A stretch of DNA of 64,000 nt from Bacteroides congonensis (GTDB lineage Bacteria > Bacteroidota > Bacteroidia > Bacteroidales > Bacteroidaceae): the NCBI RefSeq assembly GCF_900130125.1, contig NZ_FQXY01000011.1, positions 620,001 through 684,000 of the forward strand. The letters are read 5' to 3'. This document shows positions 36,541-43,805 of the stretch, one piece after another (within the stretch, counting starts at the first letter, position 1; each line of letters starts with the position of its first letter). A program made the position numbers and the translations under genes. Under the pieces are notes generated by a model, which was not told where the DNA came from, searched no databases, and was given only the letters and a program-made list of their open reading frames with translations.

Positions 36541-37752
36541 TTATTTCGTTCTGATCTTGTATCCGGCTACTCCGTAATATAGGATAAACAGGAAGCAGGG
36601 GAGACACAGCCAGTATGCCTGTTGCGGAGTGGCTACGTCTTTCAGCCAACCGTAAAGGGTGGGGATAACAGCGCCACCGAACATGGCCATAATCAGTAAT
36701 GACGAACCTGCTTTGGTAAACTTGCCAAGGTCTGCCATGGCTAGCGGCCACAAAGCCGGCCACATTAATGAGCATCCCAAAGCCATGAATGAAATGAAAT
36801 AGATAGATATGTGGCTCGGGGTGAGTACTACTAGCAGTGAACCGATAATAGCCAGAATGGAGCAAATTTTCAGGGCTGCCGCCTGACTAAGATATTTCGG
36901 GATAAAGATAATACCGCAGATATAACCGATAACAATACCGATAGGAGCAATCCATGCATAATTGGCAGCACCTTCAAGACCGAGTTCTTTAGCGTAATCG
37001 ACCAGTGTGCCGAGTGAAACTGTCTCAACGCCTACATAAAGGAACAAAGCAAGGCAACCCAACAGCAAGTGCGGGAACTGGAAAACGGAAGTTTTACTTG
37101 CAGCATATGGACAGGCTTCGGCTTCGTCCTCGCTTTCATCTTCTCCGGCAGCTTTTACTTCGGGCAGCGGTGCGAAGAATGCCATAACACCCAAAGCGAC
37201 GAAAGCGCAAATGATGATGATAAACGGCTTGCTCAAGTCTTCAATGCCAATCAGGCTGACATCTTTGCCCAGTAACCATACAATGAAGATGGCAGGAATA
37301 GGCCACGCCAATTTGTTGCAAATACCCATAATACTGATACGTTTTGCGGCACTGTCCAATGGTCCCAGAATGGTGATATAAGGGTTTACGGATGCTTGCA
37401 GATACGCATTGGCGGCTCCGCTAATGAAAGACGCCAACAGGAATAAGGTGAAGCTTTCCTGTGATGCCGATAGGATAAACAGGTAAAATGCCACAGCAAA
37501 AATGAAGAAAGACAGTGACATGGTACGTTTGTAACCAATCGCCTTGATAGTAAGCCCGGCAGGATAACCGAATACCAGAAATGGGATAAAGGTTGCAGCG
37601 ATAATAAGGTAAGATGCCGTGTTCGAGATTCCCAGAGATTTTTGGAGTACGGGAACTAACAATGAATTAATACCTAGTGCGAAACCAATCGCGAAGAACA
37701 TGATGCCGATGAATGTCAAAGGCAATACAAAACTTTTTGTGTTTTTTGTCAT
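36541..37752 (-). CDS. Sugar MFS transporter, FucP/GluP-like
   Basis: A 403-residue inner-membrane major-facilitator protein with about 12 predicted helices and a charged central loop (EDESEDEAEACP). The N-terminal LPLTFIGIMFFAIGFALGINSLLVPVLQ, FGYPAGLTIKAIGYKRTM (loop 2-3) and ASVNPYITILGP segments are characteristic of the FucP/glucose-galactose symporter family, so it probably imports a hexose with protons. Monocistronic. Substrate cannot be fixed from sequence. It lies just downstream of an intergenic inverted-repeat element. Confidence 0.9.
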   Translation of the reverse strand: MTKNTKSFVLPLTFIGIMFFAIGFALGINSLLVPVLQKSLGISNTASYLIIAATFIPFLVFGYPAGLTIKAIGYKRTMSLSFFIFAVAFYLFILSASQESFTLFLLASFISGAANAYLQASVNPYITILGPLDSAAKRISIMGICNKLAWPIPAIFIVWLLGKDVSLIGIEDLSKPFIIIICAFVALGVMAFFAPLPEVKAAGEDESEDEAEACPYAASKTSVFQFPHLLLGCLALFLYVGVETVSLGTLVDYAKELGLEGAANYAWIAPIGIVIGYICGIIFIPKYLSQAAALKICSILAIIGSLLVVLTPSHISIYFISFMALGCSLMWPALWPLAMADLGKFTKAGSSLLIMAMFGGAVIPTLYGWLKDVATPQQAYWLCLPCFLFILYYGVAGYKIRTK

Positions 37753-37788
37753 GGGGGTAAATGTGTTAAAAGGTTATGTAAATAATGT

Positions 37789-37888
37789 TTTCACCACAGA
37801 TTGCACTGGTTCTCACAAATTTTTCAATAAACACTTGCACGATGCCTTTTTAATTCATCTGTGAAAATCCGTGTAATCTGTGGTGAAA
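37789..37888. repeat. Intergenic inverted-repeat element (CCGTGTAATC family), copy 1
   Basis: TTTCACCACAGATT (37789-37802) and AATCTGTGGTGAAA (37875-37888) are perfect 14-bp inverted arms around 72 nt. The right end also carries AATCCGTGTAATCTG, nearly the same as in the copy at 58410-58478. It fills the gap between serS and the MFS gene. It may act as a terminator for serS or be a REP-like element. Confidence 0.7.
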
Positions 37889-37890
37889 GT

Positions 37891-39165
37891 TTAGTCTATG
37901 ATGTCGAAACCGCAGTACGGAACCAATGCTTTCGGAATTCTGATGCCTTCCGGAGTCTGGTTGTTTTCAAGTAAAGCGGCAACGATACGCGGCAATGCCA
38001 GTGCCGAACCGTTCAATGTGTGGCAGAGTTCGGTTTTCTTGTCCGCATTGCGGTAACGGCATTTCAAGCGGTTCGCCTGATAAGTATCGAAATTGGAAAC
38101 GGAACTTACTTCCAGCCAACGTTTCTGTGCTTCGGAATATACTTCGAAGTCAAAGCAGAGCGCAGCGGTAAAGCTCATGTCACCACCACAAAGGCGAAGA
38201 ATACGATATGGAAGTTCCAGTTTCTGCAACAGTCCTTCTACGTGATTCAGCATTTCCTGATGAGACTGCTTAGAATGTTCCGGCTTGTCGATACGAACTA
38301 ATTCTACTTTAGAAAATTCGTGCAGACGATTCAGCCCACGTACATCCTTACCATAAGAACCGGCTTCGCGACGGAAACATTGCGTGTATGCACAGTTCAT
38401 AATCGGCAATTGTTTTTCTTCCAGGATTACATCACGATAGATGTTGGTAACAGGAACTTCTGCCGTAGGAATCAGATATAAATCATCCACTTCGCAATGG
38501 TACATTTGTCCTTCCTTGTCGGGAAGCTGTCCTGTTCCATAACCGGAAGCGGCGTTGACCACTGTCGGTGGCATGATTTCAGTATATCCTGACTTGCGCG
38601 CTTCGTCCAGGAAGAAATTGATAAGTGCACGTTGAAGTTGCGCGCCTTTACCTTTATATACGGGGAAACCTGCACCTGTGATTTTAACTCCCAGATCAAA
38701 GTCGATTAAGTCATATTTCTTGGCCAGTTCCCAATGAGGGAGTGCGTCTTTGGGAAGTTCGGTTTCCATGCCACCCATTTTTTCTACAACGTTATCTTCA
38801 GCGCCTACACCTTCGGGCACTTCATCATAAGGAACGTTAGGGATGGTATAGAGTATATTCTGCATATCAGTTGCAGCCTGTGTCATGACGGCATCCAGTT
38901 CCTTGTTGCCTTCTTTCAGTTCGGCAACACGTGCGCGTGCAGATTCAGCCTCTTCTTTCTTGCCTTCTTTCATGAATTGACCGATAGTGCGCGAAAGCGA
39001 GTTAACCTCTGCTAGGTTTTTATCTAATAGGTTTTGTGTGCTACGTCTCTTGTCGTTTAGAGCGATCACTTGATCGATTGTTTCTTTTGCATTCTTGAAA
39101 TGCTTCTTTTCCAGTCCGCGGAGTACCGCCTCTGTGTTTTCTGTAATTTGTTTAATGGTAAGCAT
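37891..39165 (-). CDS. serS: Seryl-tRNA synthetase
   Basis: A 424-residue class II aminoacyl-tRNA synthetase that charges tRNA-Ser. The N-terminal long antiparallel coiled coil (about 30-100, rich in Lys/Glu/Ala) grips the tRNA. Motif 2 (CFRREAGSYGKDVRGLNRLHEF, about 272-293; shown in part) and motif 3 (LNGSALALPRIVAALLEN, near 385) are intact. It has its own promoter, and the ribosomal-protein pair L21/L27 lies upstream on the same strand. Confidence 0.98.
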   Translation of the reverse strand: MLTIKQITENTEAVLRGLEKKHFKNAKETIDQVIALNDKRRSTQNLLDKNLAEVNSLSRTIGQFMKEGKKEEAESARARVAELKEGNKELDAVMTQAATDMQNILYTIPNVPYDEVPEGVGAEDNVVEKMGGMETELPKDALPHWELAKKYDLIDFDLGVKITGAGFPVYKGKGAQLQRALINFFLDEARKSGYTEIMPPTVVNAASGYGTGQLPDKEGQMYHCEVDDLYLIPTAEVPVTNIYRDVILEEKQLPIMNCAYTQCFRREAGSYGKDVRGLNRLHEFSKVELVRIDKPEHSKQSHQEMLNHVEGLLQKLELPYRILRLCGGDMSFTAALCFDFEVYSEAQKRWLEVSSVSNFDTYQANRLKCRYRNADKKTELCHTLNGSALALPRIVAALLENNQTPEGIRIPKALVPYCGFDIID

Positions 39166-39201
39166 ATCTATACTTTTTATGAACTTTCTTATTTAAGGCT
39201 A

Positions 39202-39234
39202 CAAAGATAAAGAAAAAACGAATAATCGAGCAAG
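39202..39234 (-). promoter_or_regulatory. Promoter of serS
   Basis: Minus-strand CTTG (39231-39234), 21 bp, then TATCTTTG (39202-39209). Leader about 30 nt. Confidence 0.6.
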
Positions 39235-39271
39235 TATATGTGTATTATCTGATACAATGAAGTGAATTTGG

Positions 39272-39311
39272 TATAAAAAGAAAAGAGATGCAATCCTTTG
39301 GATTACATCTC
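39272..39311 (-). terminator. Rho-independent terminator of rplU-rpmA
   Basis: GAGATGCAATCC (39285-39296) pairs with GGATTACATCTC (39300-39311), one G-U on the RNA, followed on the minus strand by TTTTCTTTTT. It is 29 nt past the rpmA stop. Confidence 0.85.
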
Positions 39312-39339
39312 CTTCTCTTAAATATTTTCGGTTGTGCAA

Positions 39340-39603
39340 TTATGCTTCAGTTGCAGGAATGATAGAAACAGATCTTTTGTCTCCTTTGCCTACTTTGAAG
39401 TTAACTGTACCATCTACTAAAGCGAAAAGAGTGTGGTCTTTGCCCATTCCCATGTTTTCACCCGGGTGGAATTCAGTACCTCTTTGACGAACGATGATGT
39501 TACCTGCTTTGCAAGTTTCGCCACCAAATATCTTAACGCCTAATCTCTTACTTTGTGATTCGCGGCCGTTCTTAGAACTACCGACACCTTTCTTATGTGC
39601 CAT
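39340..39603 (-). CDS. rpmA: 50S ribosomal protein L27
   Basis: An 87-residue ribosomal protein at the peptidyl-transferase centre. MAHKKGVGSSKNGRES at the N-terminus and VRQRGTEFHPGENMGMGKDHTLFAL are invariant L27 motifs. There is no N-terminal extension of the Firmicutes type that needs cleavage. It starts 22 nt after L21 in the standard rplU-rpmA operon. Confidence 0.98.
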   Translation of the reverse strand: MAHKKGVGSSKNGRESQSKRLGVKIFGGETCKAGNIIVRQRGTEFHPGENMGMGKDHTLFALVDGTVNFKVGKGDKRSVSIIPATEA

Positions 39604-39625
39604 TTCTTCTTACTTTTTAAAATGA

Positions 39626-39943
39626 TTAAGCTACTACTTCTGTAATTGTTAATTCAGTAAACTGTTGACGGTGACCGTTCAGTTTTCTGTAACCTTTTCT
39701 TCTTTTCTTGTGGAAAACAAGAACTTTGTCGCCTTTAACCAAGTTTGATACAACCTGGCAAACAACTTTTGCGCCTTCTACAGTAGGAGCACCTACAGTT
39801 ACGTTTCCGTCTTTGTCTACCAAAAGAACTTTTTCAAATTCTACTGTTGAACCGTTTTCTGCACCTTCAATGTGGTGAACGAACAATTTCTGACCAGCTT
39901 CTGCTTTAAACTGCTGACCGTTAATTTCTACAATTGCGTACAT
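39626..39943 (-). CDS. rplU: 50S ribosomal protein L21
   Basis: A 105-residue 23S rRNA-binding protein. MYAIVEINGQQFKAEAGQ at the start and VLVFHKKRRKGYRKLNGHRQ near the end are characteristic. First gene of the operon with L27, with a consensus promoter about 90 nt upstream and a leader of about 85 nt. Confidence 0.98.
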   Translation of the reverse strand: MYAIVEINGQQFKAEAGQKLFVHHIEGAENGSTVEFEKVLLVDKDGNVTVGAPTVEGAKVVCQVVSNLVKGDKVLVFHKKRRKGYRKLNGHRQQFTELTITEVVA

Positions 39944-40032
39944 CTTATATATAATGTATAAGTTAGCTCCGGCGGGTGGTCTTTAATCACTTAAAGAGCT
40001 CTTTATCGAACCCGTTGCGGAATAATCGGGCA

Positions 40033-40064
40033 CAAAAGTACTGTTTTTATTCAATCCAAACAAA
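40033..40064 (-). promoter_or_regulatory. Consensus promoter of rplU-rpmA
   Basis: Minus-strand TTTG (40061-40064), exactly 20 bp, then TACTTTTG (40033-40040). Both elements match the Bacteroides consensus. Predicted transcription start near 40027, giving an 85-nt leader in which an L21-type feedback structure could lie; I could not identify one with confidence. Confidence 0.75.
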
Positions 40065-40139
40065 TGTTTTCGCTCTTTTTTTAATTGTTTTGGGATACTT
40101 CTCCCTCTTTCCCATAGTAAAAAATGCATTTTCTCTTTC

Positions 40140-40236
40140 AACCTATCACCTGATGTTACAAATCATTCATTTATAATGCTTTGCCTGGTGATAGGTTGTG
40201 TTTATAACCTATCACCGCATCTATCACCTATCACCC
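40140..40236. repeat. Cluster of ACCTATCACC motifs
   Basis: AACCTATCACC occurs at 40140-40150 and 40206-40216, its exact inverse GGTGATAGGTT at 40187-40197, and truncated or overlapping copies CTATCACC (40221-40228) and CCTATCACCC (40227-40236). The 40187-40197 copy can pair with either flanking copy. No gene is supported between 39944 and 40852; this cluster, the 22-bp array and the structured RNA are what that stretch holds. Confidence 0.75.
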
Positions 40237-40330
40237 GTTTTTTTGCCATCGCGGAGATGCTTATGCCATTCCCCATGTTTCTATTGGCCGATTTACTATG
40301 GCTTTCTACTTCTGTCTGGCTAGGTGTCGA

Positions 40331-40524
40331 ATGTTTCAAACGTTGGAACAAAGTGTTTCATGCCTTGAAACTGTTAGTTCCAAGTAATGAAACTTTTAGT
40401 TTCAAGGCTTTGAAACTCTAGTTTCAAGCGTTAGAAACTAAAGTTTCCAGATGGAGAAACAAGAGTTTCAAGTGTATGAAACTAAAGTTTCAAGCTGATG
40501 AAACTGGAGTTTCAGGGTAGGAAA
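40331..40524. repeat. Array of nine 22-bp imperfect palindromic repeats
   Basis: Units begin at 40331 (partial), 40349, 40371, 40393, 40416, 40438, 40460, 40482 and 40504, each 21-23 bp and ending in GAAAC. The consensus is about TnnAGTTTCAAGnnnTGAAAC, so each unit has inverted GTTTCA/TGAAAC halves, and neighbouring units also form GAAACTnnAGTTTC palindromes. There are no unique spacers, so it is not a CRISPR array. Unit spacing is close to two turns of B-DNA, compatible with a protein-binding array. Confidence 0.85.
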
Positions 40525-40646
40525 CTATAACTCAACTGTAGCCTTACGACTTTTCTTAGTACACGGGAGATTGATTGTCCTATAGCTAAGTCAAGAAAAA
40601 GGCAAAGTTTTATTCTTATACAATGTGATTGTTTTAAAAAAGATAG

Positions 40647-40654
40647 TATATTTG
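40647..40654 (+). promoter_or_regulatory. Bacteroides -7 box for the structured leader RNA
   Basis: TATATTTG matches TAnnTTTG. Transcription should start near 40660, precisely where the outer stem of the RNA begins. The -33 half is weak. Confidence 0.55.
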
Positions 40655-40659
40655 CAATA

Positions 40660-40828
40660 CCTAACATTCTACCTCGCAAGCGGTGAACCTGCTTCAGATT
40701 CGGTAGCGGGCATTTTTATGCCTGCTGCTGTTTGATGATATGCGGTTTCGTCCCCCGTGGGGAGCATTAATGTGCCCCCAGCTTGCGAGAGTGTTAGGTA
40801 ACGGGTCAGGCGGAACCGCTCTTTTTTT
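40660..40828 (+). ncRNA. Candidate structured RNA or attenuator leader, unknown class
   Basis: The 5' end (40660-40668, then 40673-40680 after a 4-nt bulge) pairs with 40782-40798 to close the molecule: 17 bp with one G-U. Inside, AGCGGGCAT (40705-40713) and ATGCCTGCT (40718-40726) form a hairpin with a TTTT loop that can be extended outwards, and CCCC/GGGG near 40752-40762 forms another. A T-run at 40822-40828 follows GCGGAACCGC, as in a terminator. AGCGGT (40679-40684) is also complementary to ACCGCT (40815-40820), which would compete with the outer stem. The RNA ends 25 nt before the next gene. It lacks the SRP, tmRNA and cobalamin-riboswitch signatures. Confidence 0.5.
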
Positions 40829-40852
40829 CTGCCTATTTAATACCTTATTATT

Positions 40853-41323
40853 ATGGATACAGAACACACTATGTGTCCCGAAGTCACTCCGGCAGATACT
40901 GTCGTCGACCAATCTGCAGAATCTCTTTTGACGGATTCTATTTCAGCAGAAGAAATGACCGCTCTAAAGGCCTATTTTGAACGTTTTGCTCAAGAAGTGC
41001 TTTCCTCTTCCCGATGTAAACTTAACCCGGGAGATGATTTACCCCACTATCTTTTCCGTAAACTGGAAAAATCAAAAGCATTATTTTCCAGTTTGGAGCT
41101 TCCGTGGGAACGTTATATTCCGATACTTTATCAGGCTTTTTCGCTCTATTTCATTCATATGAACGAACCGAATACCCGCCTGAAAGCACTGAAACTTACT
41201 TCAGAACTGATGTCTGCCGTGGTTCTTCTATCACAATCCGGTCGGTTGATAAGCCAATTAACTACTTTTTGCCATGAAGAGTCCGGAATGTTGAAGAAGT
41301 GGATGGATGAAAATAAAAAGTAA
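40853..41323 (+). CDS. Hypothetical protein, 156 aa
   Basis: I do not recognise this protein. It is soluble, acidic at the N-terminus (first 45 residues) and helical after that, with no signal peptide or membrane segment and no catalytic motif. Two segments look like conserved helices: LPHYLFRKLEKSKALFSSLE and RLKALKLTSELMSAVVLLSQ. It has a second possible start at 40862 (ATG). It is the only gene in a repeat-rich stretch and sits 25 nt downstream of the structured RNA, which may control it. It could be a leftover or resident of a mobile element, but nothing in the sequence proves that. Confidence 0.6.
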   Translation: MDTEHTMCPEVTPADTVVDQSAESLLTDSISAEEMTALKAYFERFAQEVLSSSRCKLNPGDDLPHYLFRKLEKSKALFSSLELPWERYIPILYQAFSLYFIHMNEPNTRLKALKLTSELMSAVVLLSQSGRLISQLTTFCHEESGMLKKWMDENKK

Positions 41324-41384
41324 TCCATCTAATCTACTTTTTGGGTATTGCTATATCATTTATTGGATGTAAATAGGTCATTTA

Positions 41385-41446
41385 TCAGCTATTAATACTT
41401 GACTTCTCAGCTATTACTAGTTGGGATGTCAAGTATTAATAGCTGA
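41385..41446. repeat. 19-bp perfect inverted repeat
   Basis: 41385-41403 (TCAGCTATTAATACTTGAC) and 41428-41446 are exact inverse copies around a 24-nt centre, which itself holds another TCAGCTATTA. It lies 60 nt after the hypothetical gene and has no T-tract, so it is not a standard terminator. The gap 41324-41709 otherwise holds only the CTCATAG repeats. Confidence 0.75.
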
Positions 41447-41531
41447 GATGATAACTGTTAACATCCTGTGAATCAAGCATTATTGTTTGGAGTTGCAGTC
41501 GGGAAGAGTCGGTGATGTATGAGAGTAACTT

Positions 41532-41621
41532 TTACCCTCATAGTTACCCTCATAGTTGCTCTCATAGCTGAAATGTCGATGAATAAAGGGATTCAGACGA
41601 ACTATGAGAGTATGAGGGCAA
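41532..41621. repeat. 12-bp CTCATAG tandem repeats with inverted copy
   Basis: TTACCCTCATAG is repeated at 41532-41543 and 41544-41555, followed by the variant TTGCTCTCATAG at 41556-41567. An inverted copy, CTATGAGAGTATGAGGG, is at 41602-41618, and TATGAGAGTAAC occurs just before at about 41519. The set can fold into a large hairpin. Confidence 0.7.
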
Positions 41622-41709
41622 AATCGCTATTAAACTTTTTCTGGTAGAATATGCTGAAGTGTTCATATCCTAAAATCAACGATAGTGGCAACGTCAAAAG
41701 AATGGACTA

Positions 41710-42120
41710 TCAACCGATAGAAAGTGAACCTAATTTTTTACCTATGTCCTGTATTGCAGAATTTAATATGTCAAGTTCTGATTCTTTAAGACAGTAGATT
41801 TTGCCTCTTACGGGGCTTCCATTAATGCGTTGACTGAGCCATGATGCACTTTTTCCGAAATAGTTTTTTGCAATATATTTCAATGAAACTATCTCACTGA
41901 TTTCTTTGACCTGTGCTTTAATTGATAACATGCGCTCAAGTTTTGCATCAACTATTTTAATTTCGTTTTCAATGCAGTCTAATTCACCATTCATATATTT
42001 AATAATGAATTCTCTTTCTTCAGGGCTATTATACTTAGCTCTAATTTCTCTAGCTTTCTTCAAACTGGCATCGTCTTTCAATGCACTCATTTCTTGCAAT
42101 TCTTTCAATAGTTCTTCCAT
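41710..42120 (-). CDS. DUF5053-like small protein
   Basis: A 136-residue cytoplasmic protein. The N-terminal two thirds are helical and charged (coiled-coil-like, with IENEIKIVDAKLERMLSIKAQV). The C-terminal part YIAKNYFGKSASWLSQRING resembles the recognition region of a helix-turn-helix and matches my memory of DUF5053, a family common in Bacteroides phages and mobile elements. It is followed on the opposite side by the CTCATAG repeats and preceded by a 60-residue gene, 40 nt upstream. Function unknown; possibly DNA-binding. Confidence 0.7.
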   Translation of the reverse strand: MEELLKELQEMSALKDDASLKKAREIRAKYNSPEEREFIIKYMNGELDCIENEIKIVDAKLERMLSIKAQVKEISEIVSLKYIAKNYFGKSASWLSQRINGSPVRGKIYCLKESELDILNSAIQDIGKKLGSLSIG

Positions 42121-42160
42121 ATGATTCCTAATTTATCCCTTTCTATGAGGGAGAATTTAT

Positions 42161-42343
42161 TTAATATTTCTGTAACTGATCTCTCTTTTTTATTAATTCT
42201 GTAAGCTGTTCGAGCAGCTCGTCTGTTCTTGGATTGGGGTTAATACCTAAAATCTCGCATCTTTCTCTATATTGTTTAATGGCATACTTAATTCTAAAAA
42301 TCTGGAAATTGATTTCCTCAAGTTCGCCTTTTGGGTTTTCCAT
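42161..42343 (-). CDS. Small hypothetical protein, 60 aa
   Basis: A 60-residue, highly charged, all-helical protein (IKYAIKQYRERCEILG and LLEQLTELIKKRDQLQ) predicted to form a short coiled coil. Upstream of its ATG is an AT-rich promoter-like region. It is 40 nt upstream of the DUF5053-like gene and probably cotranscribed with it. No family recognised; coding is supported mainly by clean helical composition and spacing. Confidence 0.5.
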   Translation of the reverse strand: MENPKGELEEINFQIFRIKYAIKQYRERCEILGINPNPRTDELLEQLTELIKKRDQLQKY

Positions 42344-42479
42344 CTTTCATGTTTTTAATGATACTCTTGTTCCTTTTTGACCTTACAAATATATGCATAA
42401 ACTTTTCTTTATGCAAGTCGATGCATGAATTATTATTAATGTAATAACTCTTTTTAAAAGTTCTTATGTTAGAAATAAG

Positions 42480-42800
42480 CTAAACTAACTCTCCAAGATT
42501 TTTCATTATCATCCGATGCGGATACGCTTGAAGTTCTTCTGCGGTAGTCATCCCGTTGAGCACCGCTGCAAAATCCACTCCTGCATTCCGGGCAGTTTCC
42601 GCGTCTACGGTGCTGTCTCCGATATACAATGTCTCTTTTGGGCTACTTCCCAAATGTTCCAATGCAAACAGAACTCCTTTGGGCGAAGGCTTTGCGGCTT
42701 TTACATCTTCTCCGCCTACTATAATATCAAGGAAATCTTTTGGCAGATATTCTTCGAGGAAGCTCAATATGCGGAAATGACATTGCTTCCTTTGTATCAT
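42480..42800 (-). pseudogene. 3' fragment of a HAD phosphatase gene, diverged duplicate
   Basis: About 100 codons that match the C-terminal half of the intact HAD gene at 44155-44799, from FRILSFLEEYLPKDF through IGDSTVDAETARNAG to MKNLGELV. Counting by eye, nucleotides are about 90% identical from 42485 to about 42776; beyond 42776 similarity stops abruptly, and only eight unrelated codons remain. The N-terminal DxD catalytic motif is missing, so it cannot be an active phosphatase. It may mark the edge of an inserted segment. Confidence 0.85.
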
Positions 42801-42884
42801 GTAAAAAAATATAAATAAGAGTTGCTGTATTGTGAGATTGAAAAAAAAATAGTATATTGTGAAATAATTTTTAAAATATTAGTT

Positions 42885-43805
42885 ATGAGAATCATTTATT
42901 TTCTGGCGTTAGCTACAGTTGTTTTATCTTGTACGAACAAACAGGATGAAATGCCTTCATTCGAACCGCCGGTTCAGAATGAATTAGTGATTACTCTTCA
43001 ACACTTTAATGACAGCATTATTTCTACAAAGCCAGTTACTAGAAGTAGATGGCTTCGTTTTTTGGCTGTTGCTACTGCTGATATTAGCGGAGGTTTTGAA
43101 ATGGGAAAAATAGGCGCTACTCTTGGATCTAGTTTTCCGGGATATGGAACAGTTGTTGGAGGTGCAATAGGGGCTGCTATTGGTGCTGCTGGAGCTTCAT
43201 ATATGGCTGATTTAGCAACAAGAATCTCAATATCGTCATCAGATATTACAAGTTCTAAAGCATCAATACAGCAAGCATATTGTTATGTAAAAGAAAATAA
43301 TTTAATTGACGAGTATTCTACGGAGACAATTGATATAATTTTACCGCCTGAGTATGAGACTTCAATAGAGGTAGGCATTGCACATAATGCAATTCTAAAA
43401 ACTATGGCATCTCCACCGGGTGATGACAATTGGGGAACAACTCAAACTTTCACATCCGTAGAAAATGCTGTTTTGAATTCGGAAGATTATATTGAAAATT
43501 ATGAAGCTGTCTTATCTAAGGTAATAAATCGTGATGCTGATAAACCTTCTTATGTCTCTGGAACTGGGGTGGATTCAGAGATTATGAATCTTTTTATTGA
43601 AGTCTTTCATCAATATTCTGAAGATATTGATGATGTGAACTTTATAGTTAATAAATATATTGAGAAAATAGAGGCTAGCGGTATTCTGACTGAATTAGAA
43701 AAGAAGAATGTATACGATGCTCTTACTGTTGCAGTGTTCAGTTTTTATCATTGGAGCAGTCTGGAGGAAGAAACAGAAAGTCAATATGAACAAGGAATCA
43801 ATTAA
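42885..43805 (+). CDS. Glycine-zipper lipoprotein, candidate antibacterial toxin
   Basis: A 306-residue predicted lipoprotein (lipobox VLSC, Cys16). A short linker ends in an Arg cluster (TRSRWLR, residues 52-58), then comes a strongly glycine-patterned hydrophobic stretch at about 69-104 (GGAIGAAIGAAGAS) able to form a membrane-inserting helical pair. The rest (about 115-306) is acidic and helical with no known motif. I use the ATG at 42885 because it starts the lipoprotein signal; an ATG-like extension upstream is not signal-like. It overlaps the next gene by 20 nt. The layout recalls lipoprotein toxins of Bacteroidales activated by Arg-specific cleavage (BcpT-type), but this is inference. 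Confidence 0.6.
   Translation: MRIIYFLALATVVLSCTNKQDEMPSFEPPVQNELVITLQHFNDSIISTKPVTRSRWLRFLAVATADISGGFEMGKIGATLGSSFPGYGTVVGGAIGAAIGAAGASYMADLATRISISSSDITSSKASIQQAYCYVKENNLIDEYSTETIDIILPPEYETSIEVGIAHNAILKTMASPPGDDNWGTTQTFTSVENAVLNSEDYIENYEAVLSKVINRDADKPSYVSGTGVDSEIMNLFIEVFHQYSEDIDDVNFIVNKYIEKIEASGILTELEKKNVYDALTVAVFSFYHWSSLEEETESQYEQGIN

Noticed and set aside
39976..40421. Two small frames between L21 and the 22-bp array
   Set aside because: They cross the L21 promoter and the ACCTATCACC and palindromic repeats; no ribosome-binding site and no recognisable protein.
40331..40524. CRISPR array
   Set aside because: Repeats are contiguous at 22 bp with no unique spacers of 25-40 bp, and no cas gene is in the window.
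40660..40828. SRP RNA, tmRNA or cobalamin riboswitch
   Set aside because: The GGAA-tetraloop/AGCAGCC element of SRP RNA, the tRNA-like end of tmRNA and the conserved cobalamin core were looked for and not found.
40740..40931. 63-codon frame MRFRPPWGALMC...
   Set aside because: It runs through the structured RNA and into the orphan gene in a different frame; composition follows the RNA palindromes, not a protein.
42885..43805. MACPF-type BSAP toxin
   Set aside because: No MACPF signature (W/Y-G-T-H-F/Y-like) is visible and the protein is too short and helical.
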